This document shows, in pieces, positions 1 through 4,803 of a stretch of DNA of 6,461 nt. A model generated the notes under the pieces. The model was not told the origin of the DNA and ran no database searches. It worked only from the letters and a program-made list of their open reading frames with translations. Location of the stretch: the NCBI GenBank assembly GCA_002292945.1, contig DBCG01000103.1:254-6714 (forward strand), given 5' to 3'. A program made the position numbers and the translations under genes. Source of the DNA: Proteobacteria bacterium UBA964. Lineage in GTDB: Bacteria > Pseudomonadota > Gammaproteobacteria > Steroidobacterales > Steroidobacteraceae. Numbering within the stretch: position 1 is the stretch's first letter; each line of letters opens with the position of its first letter.

Positions 1-443
1 GTGGGCGCGGCAGTGCGCTCGGCCAGAACGCTGCGAGTCTCTCTTACGGCTGGCCGGGCGTGTTGCAGGGATGCTATTCGTTGCTGCTACAGGACGAGAA
101 CGGACAGATCTACGAGACCGACTCCATCTCTGCGGGCCTCGACTATCCCGGCGTCGGCCCCGAGCACGCGCTGCTGCTCGCCGCAGGTCGTGTGCAATAC
201 GAGTCTGCGACCGACGAGGAGGCGCTCGAGGCGCTGCAGGAGTGCGCTCGCATGGAGGGCATCCTGCCTGCGCTCGAGACCGCACACGCCCTGCACGGCG
301 CCAAGCGCTGGGCCGCACGGAATCCGGGTAAACACCTGCTGCTCAACATGTCGGGACGCGGCGACAAGGACATGCCGACGCTGCAGCGTACGCTGCTCGA
401 TGGCAAGCGGGCAGGCGTCCACGCACAGGGAGTCGAGCGATGA
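1..443 (+). CDS. trpB: Tryptophan synthase beta subunit, C-terminal part (5' end outside window)
   Basis: TrpB is the cytoplasmic PLP enzyme that condenses indole with L-serine to give L-tryptophan, working in an alpha2-beta2 complex with TrpA. Only about the last 146 residues are present, read in frame 3 from the left edge, so the PLP lysine and the glycine-rich phosphate loop lie outside. Visible signatures are a GWPGVLQG segment (around bases 48-68), the block SISAGLDYPGVGPEHA (about 126-173), the EGILPALE segment that corresponds to the catalytic-glutamate region near the C-terminus, and SGRGDKD (about 351-371), whose serine contacts the PLP ring nitrogen in characterised TrpB. The last residues are a short variable tail. 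The TGA at 441-443 overlaps the trpA ATG. The family assignment is very secure; nothing suggests truncation other than the window edge. Confidence 0.96.
   Translation, partial: GRGSALGQNAASLSYGWPGVLQGCYSLLLQDENGQIYETDSISAGLDYPGVGPEHALLLAAGRVQYESATDEEALEALQECARMEGILPALETAHALHGAKRWAARNPGKHLLLNMSGRGDKDMPTLQRTLLDGKRAGVHAQGVER
427..432 (+). promoter_or_regulatory. Ribosome binding site of trpA
   Basis: AGGGAG lies inside the end of trpB, seven bases before the trpA ATG at 440. It supports that start and allows trpA to initiate or re-initiate while trpB is being translated, which suits two subunits needed in equal amounts. Confidence 0.65.
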
Positions 444-1210
444 AGCCGCATGACCGCTTGAGCGCGGCGATCCGCGCCGCATCGGCCGACGGTGGCCCCG
501 CCATCGTCGCCTTCCTCACCGCCGGCTTCCCCGAAGCCCAAAAGTTCCGTGAGCACCTGCACGCCGTGGCGGCGGGTGCGGATGTGGTCGAGATCGGCGT
601 ACCGTTCACCGATCCGATGGCCGACGGCATGACCATCCAGCGATCGAGCCAGGTGGCGCTCAAGCAGGGCGTGAGTCTGCGCTGGATCCTCGCCGAGCTC
701 GGTGCGATGCAGCGTCCGGCGGCGCCGCTCGTCTTGATGAGCTACCTCAACCCGCTGCTGCAGTACGGCTATGAGCGCCTCGCCGCCGATGCGGCGGCGG
801 TCGGCGTCTGCGGCTTCATCGTGCCTGATCTGCCGTTCGACGAAGGCGACGATCTGCGCGCTGCGTTGCGGACGGTAGGTGTCGCGCTCGTTCAGATGGT
901 GACCCCGGTGACGACTCCCGCGCGTCTCGCGCAGGTCTGCACCGCCAGCGAGGGTTTCGTCTACGCCGTCACCATGACCGGTACCACCGGCAAGTCCGTC
1001 GAGGTGCCCGACAGCGTGCTCGAGTACCTCGCGCGCGTGCGTGCCGCGTCGCCGGTGCCGGTCTGTGCGGGTTTCGGCATCCGCTCGGCGGCGCAGGTCG
1101 CGCGCCTGCGCGGTACGGTCGAGGGTGCGGTGGTCGGCTCTGCGCTCGTCGAGGTGCTGGAGCGCGGAGAAGACCCGACCGCTTGGCTCCGCGCGCTGCG
1201 CGGGGGTTGA
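440..1210 (+). CDS. trpA: Tryptophan synthase alpha subunit
   Basis: TrpA cleaves indole-3-glycerol phosphate to indole and glyceraldehyde 3-phosphate and passes indole through a tunnel to TrpB. The 256-residue product is a full-length TIM barrel, slightly shorter than the usual 265-270. The two catalytic acids are in place: E51 in VVEIGVPF and D62 in DPMADG, matching Glu49 and Asp60 of the Salmonella enzyme. Other landmarks are LTAGFP (26-31), SYLNPL (101-106), the PDLP loop (129-132), the mobile loop with T183-G184, AGFGIRSA and the C-terminal VGSALV phosphate-binding strand. Several normally conserved spots differ: DGM instead of DGP after D62, and VTMTGTTG where VSVTGVTG is common. The gene starts within the trpB stop (ATGA overlap) behind a good Shine-Dalgarno. 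It ends 13 bases from the convergent ubiB stop. Confidence 0.96.
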   Translation: MKPHDRLSAAIRAASADGGPAIVAFLTAGFPEAQKFREHLHAVAAGADVVEIGVPFTDPMADGMTIQRSSQVALKQGVSLRWILAELGAMQRPAAPLVLMSYLNPLLQYGYERLAADAAAVGVCGFIVPDLPFDEGDDLRAALRTVGVALVQMVTPVTTPARLAQVCTASEGFVYAVTMTGTTGKSVEVPDSVLEYLARVRAASPVPVCAGFGIRSAAQVARLRGTVEGAVVGSALVEVLERGEDPTAWLRALRGG

Positions 1211-1216
1211 ACGAAC

Positions 1217-1243
1217 GGAGCGCTCAGCGCCGCCGTGCGCTCC
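1217..1243. repeat. Inverted repeat at the trpA/ubiB convergence
   Basis: GGAGCGC at 1217-1223 pairs perfectly with GCGCTCC at 1237-1243, leaving a 13-base loop. The left arm fills the gap after the trpA stop, and the loop and right arm cover the last codons of ubiB. There is no T-run on either side, so this is not a standard intrinsic terminator. It could weakly block transcription or protect 3' ends, or be chance in GC-rich DNA. Confidence 0.25.
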
Positions 1244-2864
1244 ACAGCACGACCGCAGCAACGATCAGCAGCAGCCAGCCCACGGGACCCGGGGCGAGCT
1301 CGAAGCCGAACCACAGCAGGCTGCCGAAGCCGAGCGCCGTGCCGATGAGGGTGCGGTTGCGGCGCTGCTCGGACTCGAGCATCTCGCGCCGCAGCGTGGT
1401 GATCTCCTGCGACCGCACGCCGAGGGCGAGCTTGCCGTCTTCGGCCTGCTGCACGGCCACTTTCATGAGTGACGGTAGTGCGTGCAGCGAGGTGAGGATG
1501 TCGGGGAGGTTCCGGCGGATATGCTTGAACTGCGCCCGCGGGCTGATCCGGTCCGACATCCACTCGCGCAGGATCGGCGCGGCGGTCTGCCAGATGTCGA
1601 GCTCCGGGTAGAGGTCGCGGCCGAGGCCTTCGATGTTGAGCAGCGTCTTCTGCAGCAGGATCAGCTGCGGTTGGATGCGCATGTCGAAGCGGCGCGAGAT
1701 GTCGAACAGGCGCAGCAGGATGGTGCCGAAGGAGATGTCCTTGAGCGGCCGGTCGAAGATGGGTTCGAGCACGGTGCGGATGGCGGATTCCATCTCGTCG
1801 ACGCGGGTGTCCGGAGGTACCCAGCCCGATTGCACGTGTAGCTCGGCCACGCGGCGGTAATCCCGGTCGAACACGGCGAGGAAATTCTCGGCCAAGTAGT
1901 GCTGGTCGCGGATATCGAGCGTGCCCACGATGCCGAAATCGATGGCGGCGTAGCGCGGGTTCGCGGGGTCGTCGATCAGCACGAAGATGTTGCCGGGGTG
2001 CATGTCGGCGTGGAAGAAGTTGTGCCGGAACACCTGTGTGAAGAAGATCTTCACGCCGTTCTGGGCGAGCATCGCGATGTTCGCGCCCTTGGCGCGCAGT
2101 GTGTCCATGTCGCTGATGGTCACGCCGCGGATGCGCTCCATCACCATCACATCGATGCGGCAGAGGTCCCAGTACACCGCCGGGACATGCAGCAGCGGCG
2201 ACCCTTCGAAGTTGCGTTTGAGCTGCGAGGCGTTGGCGGCTTCGCGCATCAGGTCGAGCTCGTCGAGGATGGTCTTCTCGTATTCATCGACGATCTCGTC
2301 GACGCGCAGCCGTCGGGCCTCGGTGGAGTGGGTCTTGGCGAGGCGCGCGAGTTCGTGCATCACCTCGAGATCGCGCGAGATGATCCCGCGCATGCCGGGG
2401 CGCAGCACCTTGATGACCACATCGTCACCGTTCTTCAGCGTCGCCGCGTGCACCTGTGCGATCGAGGCTGCCGCGAGCGGTTGCGCTTCGAAGCTCGCGA
2501 AGGATTCGGTGACGGGTCTGCCGAGCGACTTCTCGATGATGGCGCGCGCGGTCGCGTTGTCGAACGGCGGCACGCGGTCCTGGAGCTTGGCGAGCTCGAC
2601 GGCGATATCGGGTGGCAGAAGGTCGCGACGCGTGGAGAGCGCCTGCCCGAACTTGATGAAGATGGGGCCGAGCTCTTCGAGCGCGAGCCGTAGGCGCTCG
2701 GCACGCGGGGCCTGTTTACGCCGCTCGAGCCAGGTCCAGGGTGAGGCGAGGAACACGAAGCGCAGCGGGCGGTAGAGGTGGGTCTCGCGCACGAACTCGT
2801 CGAGCCCGTGGCGCACCAGAACGCGCTGGATCTGGATGAGGCGCGCCATCACTTGAAGCTTCAT
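1224..2864 (-). CDS. ubiB: UbiB, atypical protein-kinase-like ATPase needed for ubiquinone synthesis
   Basis: UbiB (ABC1/ADCK/COQ8 family) is a membrane-anchored atypical kinase or ATPase that supports aerobic ubiquinone production; its exact substrate is unsettled. The 546 residues equal the length of the E. coli protein. The family's diagnostic KxGQ motif is KFGQ at 71-74. An alanine-rich AAAS loop (131-134) replaces a normal glycine-rich loop, the nucleotide-binding lysine is K152, a family motif ELD lies at 202-204, the catalytic-loop equivalent HADMHPGN is at 285-292, and DFG is at 309-311. Two hydrophobic helices near 503-540 (around GTALGFGSLLWFGFEL and VGWLLLIVAAVVLW) form the membrane anchor. 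The start at 2864 was chosen because its ATGA overlaps the ubiJ stop; an in-frame ATG five codons later (2849) is possible. The much longer frame reaching 3527 is only a shadow of ubiJ. Confidence 0.96.
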   Translation of the reverse strand: MKLQVMARLIQIQRVLVRHGLDEFVRETHLYRPLRFVFLASPWTWLERRKQAPRAERLRLALEELGPIFIKFGQALSTRRDLLPPDIAVELAKLQDRVPPFDNATARAIIEKSLGRPVTESFASFEAQPLAAASIAQVHAATLKNGDDVVIKVLRPGMRGIISRDLEVMHELARLAKTHSTEARRLRVDEIVDEYEKTILDELDLMREAANASQLKRNFEGSPLLHVPAVYWDLCRIDVMVMERIRGVTISDMDTLRAKGANIAMLAQNGVKIFFTQVFRHNFFHADMHPGNIFVLIDDPANPRYAAIDFGIVGTLDIRDQHYLAENFLAVFDRDYRRVAELHVQSGWVPPDTRVDEMESAIRTVLEPIFDRPLKDISFGTILLRLFDISRRFDMRIQPQLILLQKTLLNIEGLGRDLYPELDIWQTAAPILREWMSDRISPRAQFKHIRRNLPDILTSLHALPSLMKVAVQQAEDGKLALGVRSQEITTLRREMLESEQRRNRTLIGTALGFGSLLWFGFELAPGPVGWLLLIVAAVVLWSARRR

Positions 2865-3475
2865 GGTGCCGGCTCTGTGGTGGCAGCCAAGCGCGCTTCG
2901 AGGTGGGCGATCTGCGCCTCTGCGCGATCGATATCCTCGCGCAGGCGGTCGACATCGCTCATGAACGCCTCTGCTTCGGCGGCAGGCACGAGGTCGCCGC
3001 GTTCGTGGGCGAAATACTCGGCGGCGTTGCGGACCGCGGTGTCGGCGGCGTGGCGACCGAAGCCGAATACGCTGCCTGCGAACCGCATGACCTGATGCGC
3101 GGGCGCATCGCCGACGAAGCGGGACAGCTCCTCTTCGAGGTCCGGGCGCAACAGAAGGCCGAGTTCGCGATAGCGCTGCAGAAGCTCCGTGTCGCCACGT
3201 ACCTGTACGGTGCCCGACCGTAACAGGTGCTCGGGTGAGGGGCCTGCGAGAGCGACGAGGTTCACGGGGCTGCCCTCGACCTCGGCGTCGAAATCGCCGT
3301 CGGGGTCGCGTGCGATCCGCAGCGTGCTGCCCAAGGATTCGAGCCCGATGCGCACGCCGAGGCCGCTGAGCGTGATGCGCAGGCGGCGGCCGCGCAGCGC
3401 GGCGCAGAGCTCGCGCGCCCGGGGCGAGGCGCCGAGATTGCGGTTCAAGAGGTTTTCGACGAGTTCGGTCAGCAT
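2861..3475 (-). CDS. ubiJ: UbiJ, SCP2-domain ubiquinone biosynthesis accessory factor
   Basis: UbiJ is a soluble, SCP2-like lipid-binding protein of the Ubi metabolon, thought to hold hydrophobic ubiquinone intermediates for the modifying enzymes. The product is 204 residues, close to the 201 of E. coli UbiJ. Residues 2-15 form an amphipathic N-terminal helix. About 25-120 are the SCP2 fold, including SGTVQVRGDTELLQ (87-100), the usual conserved strand-helix of this family. Residues about 172-197 are charged heptads predicted to form a coiled coil, as in other UbiJ proteins. Sequence conservation in this family is low, so the call rests on length, this motif, the coiled coil and above all the position between ubiE and ubiB. 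The ATG at 3475 follows the ubiE stop by 14 bases without a clear Shine-Dalgarno. A longer in-frame start at 3550 would overlap ubiE and add 25 unconvincing residues. Confidence 0.9.
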   Translation of the reverse strand: MLTELVENLLNRNLGASPRARELCAALRGRRLRITLSGLGVRIGLESLGSTLRIARDPDGDFDAEVEGSPVNLVALAGPSPEHLLRSGTVQVRGDTELLQRYRELGLLLRPDLEEELSRFVGDAPAHQVMRFAGSVFGFGRHAADTAVRNAAEYFAHERGDLVPAAEAEAFMSDVDRLREDIDRAEAQIAHLEARLAATTEPAP

Positions 3476-3489
3476 GCGGACGACGGCGG

Positions 3490-4248
3490 TCAGTAACGGT
3501 AGCCGCGGTGCAGCGCCACGATCCCACCGGAGAGGTTGTGGTAGCGGCAATCCTCGAGACCCGCGTCGCGCATCATGCCGAGCAGGGTCTCCTGGTCGGG
3601 ATGCTTGCGGATGGACTCGGCGAGGTAGCGGTAGCTGTCCTCGTCGCGCGCGATCATGCGGCCTAGGAACGGCAGGACGCGGAACGAGTAGGCGTCGTAG
3701 AGGGGCTTGAGGCCGGGCGCCACCGGTTGAGAGAACTCGAGCACCATCAGTTGACCGCCCGGACGCAGCACGCGGCGCATCGAGGCGAGGGCGGCCGCCT
3801 TGTCGGTGACATTGCGCAGGCCGAAGGCGATGGTGACGCAGTCGAAGCTGCTGTCCGCGAACGGGAGGCGCTCGGCATTGGCCTGCGCATAGGCGATGCC
3901 GCGGGTGAGACCGACATCGAGGAGCCTGTCACGACCGTGGGCGAGCATCGCGCCGTTGATGTCCGAGAGCACGACGAGCCCCTGTTCGCCGACCTGGGCC
4001 GCGAGTCCGCGCGCGAGGTCGCCGGTCCCGCCCGCGACATCGAGCGCTCGCTGGCCGGGGCGCAGGTGTGTCTGGGAGAGCGTGAACTGTTTCCAGACGC
4101 GGTGCAGGCCGCCGGACATCAGATCGTTCATGAGGTCGTAGCGGGGGGCGACCGAGTCGAATACCCCTCTTACGCGCCGGGCCTTGTCCTCCCAGGCGAC
4201 CTCCTCGAAGCCGAAATGCGTGGTTTTCCCGTCCTGCGGCGCGTCCAT
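3490..4248 (-). CDS. ubiE: UbiE/MenG C-methyltransferase of ubiquinone (and menaquinone) synthesis
   Basis: UbiE uses S-adenosylmethionine to C-methylate the polyprenyl-benzoquinol ring of ubiquinone precursors and, where menaquinone is made, demethylmenaquinol. The 252 residues match the family (E. coli 251). The N-terminus carries FGFEEV (12-17), then VAPRYDLMND (33-42) and GLHRVWK (47-53). SAM motif I is LDVAGGTGD (69-77), with the acidic ribose-binding residue D96. ERLPFADSSFD (126-136) and FGLRNVTD (142-149) form the UbiE signature, followed by RPGG (162-165) and LEFSQP. The C-terminal GGIVALHRGYRY is the family ending. The start at 4248 gives the expected length; upstream in-frame codons to 4536 read into the DUF971 gene and look non-coding. 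No good Shine-Dalgarno precedes it, and a TACAAT sits just upstream. It heads the ubiE-ubiJ-ubiB group. Confidence 0.97.
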   Translation of the reverse strand: MDAPQDGKTTHFGFEEVAWEDKARRVRGVFDSVAPRYDLMNDLMSGGLHRVWKQFTLSQTHLRPGQRALDVAGGTGDLARGLAAQVGEQGLVVLSDINGAMLAHGRDRLLDVGLTRGIAYAQANAERLPFADSSFDCVTIAFGLRNVTDKAAALASMRRVLRPGGQLMVLEFSQPVAPGLKPLYDAYSFRVLPFLGRMIARDEDSYRYLAESIRKHPDQETLLGMMRDAGLEDCRYHNLSGGIVALHRGYRY

Positions 4249-4254
4249 CCGGTC

Positions 4255-4260
4255 ATTGTA
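4255..4260 (-). promoter_or_regulatory. Possible -10 element directly before ubiE
   Basis: On the minus strand TACAAT (five of six to TATAAT) ends seven bases before the ubiE ATG. A transcript from it would begin at or next to the start codon, giving a leaderless ubiE message. No matching -35 hexamer is seen at 16-18 bases, so this is a weak call. ubiE could equally be read from the promoter of the DUF971 gene across the 79-base gap. Confidence 0.22.
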
Positions 4261-4327
4261 ACGGCTGCCTCTGGCAATCGGCGCCGCGACGGAACAAAAC
4301 CGTGTCTGGACGCCCCCGACTTCCGGT

Positions 4328-4702
4328 CTACCTTCCGGCCGCCGCCACCCGCTCAAGATACTGCGTCCAGAGCGCGGCCTGGTCCCGGCCGAGTTCCTGC
4401 AGGTACTTCCAGCTGTAGAGACCGCTATCGTGGCCATCGTCGAACACGAGCCGCACGGCGTACTGACCCACCGGTTCGATCTCGCGGATGCCCACCGCCT
4501 GCTTGCCGAGCACCAGCGTCTCCTGGCCTGGGCCATGCCCTTTCACCTCGGCCGAGGGCGACTGCACGCGCAAGAATTCGAAGGGCAGGGCGTACTGCTC
4601 ATCCGGGCCGAAGGCGACCTCCAGCACCCGCGACTGGCGGCGCAGGCGCAGCTCGGTGGGGACGGGCATATCCAGACGGTCGTTCCGGGGGGGTGTGTCC
4701 AT
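4328..4702 (-). CDS. DUF971 family protein (gamma-butyrobetaine hydroxylase N-terminal-like domain)
   Basis: This 124-residue cytoplasmic protein of unestablished function is made almost entirely of one DUF971 (GBBH-like N-terminal) domain, about residues 14-119. The family hallmarks are clear: LPFEFLRV (39-46), SPSAEVKGHGPGQ (48-60) and FDDGHDSGLYSWKYL (87-101). The same domain is found at the N-terminus of gamma-butyrobetaine and trimethyllysine hydroxylases, where it binds zinc, and at the C-terminus of the plant Fe-S scaffold HCF101. This copy has no cysteine at all, so a zinc site of the hydroxylase type is unlikely, although H91 in the DDGH motif remains. Free-standing DUF971 genes near hslVU or ubiE are common in proteobacteria. 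The start at 4702 is backed by AGGA seven bases upstream; M12 is a less likely alternative. It lies 79 bases before ubiE on the same strand and may be co-transcribed with it. Confidence 0.92.
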   Translation of the reverse strand: MDTPPRNDRLDMPVPTELRLRRQSRVLEVAFGPDEQYALPFEFLRVQSPSAEVKGHGPGQETLVLGKQAVGIREIEPVGQYAVRLVFDDGHDSGLYSWKYLQELGRDQAALWTQYLERVAAAGR

Positions 4703-4708
4703 GGGCGC

Positions 4709-4736
4709 ATCCTAACGGTCGTACAGCCCTTGTCCA
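4709..4736 (-). promoter_or_regulatory. Weak candidate promoter for the DUF971 gene
   Basis: On the minus strand TGGACA (4736-4731, five of six to TTGACA) is followed after 16 bases by TAGGAT (4714-4709, four of six). The -10 overlaps the Shine-Dalgarno AGGA, and the predicted start would fall at the ATG, so either this reading or the ribosome-site reading is wrong. The ribosome-site reading is preferred. Confidence 0.18.
4710..4713 (-). promoter_or_regulatory. Ribosome binding site of the DUF971 gene
   Basis: AGGA on the minus strand (within TTAGGA) lies seven bases before the ATG at 4702, the optimal spacing, and decides this start over the internal in-frame ATG at 4669. Confidence 0.55.
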
Positions 4737-4738
4737 CG

Positions 4739-4767
4739 GTGACATTTGTCCGCCGCTCTCCGATACT
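4739..4767 (+). promoter_or_regulatory. Candidate sigma-70 promoter for the flavoprotein gene
   Basis: GTGACA (4739-4744, five of six to TTGACA) and GATACT (4762-4767, four of six to TATAAT) are separated by exactly 17 bases. Transcription would begin near 4774, giving a leader of about 30 bases that contains the G-rich stretch 4795-4799 just before the ATG at 4804. The -35 lies in TGTC-N6-GACA (4731-4744), and TTGTCC occurs twice with a 16-base period (4730 and 4746), so a repressor or activator could bind here. The promoter is a consensus match only. Confidence 0.4.
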
Positions 4768-4803
4768 CGGCTGATGTGTGGTTGATCGTCAGACGGGGGT
4801 TTG

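Noticed and set aside
143..1261. A 372-codon minus-strand open frame across trpB and trpA.
   Set aside because: It crosses two real genes on the other strand and gives an Arg/His-rich product typical of a GC-rich shadow frame.
1899..2693. A 264-codon plus-strand open frame inside ubiB.
   Set aside because: It is antisense to the conserved UbiB kinase core and its product is Val/Asp/His-rich without a known motif.
2865..3527. A 221-codon N-terminal extension of ubiB.
   Set aside because: It reads ubiJ in the wrong frame as Arg/Pro-rich sequence. The 546-residue UbiB starting at 2864 already has the family length.
4289..4303. ACGG/CCGT inverted repeat with A-rich loop between the DUF971 gene and ubiE.
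   Set aside because: The stem is only four base pairs and no T-run follows on the minus strand, so it is not a credible terminator.
4687..4693. Run of seven G (C on the coding strand) near the start of the DUF971 gene, possible phase variation.
   Set aside because: Seven bases is short for slipped-strand switching, and the run simply encodes prolines in a GC-rich gene; there is no sign of switching here.
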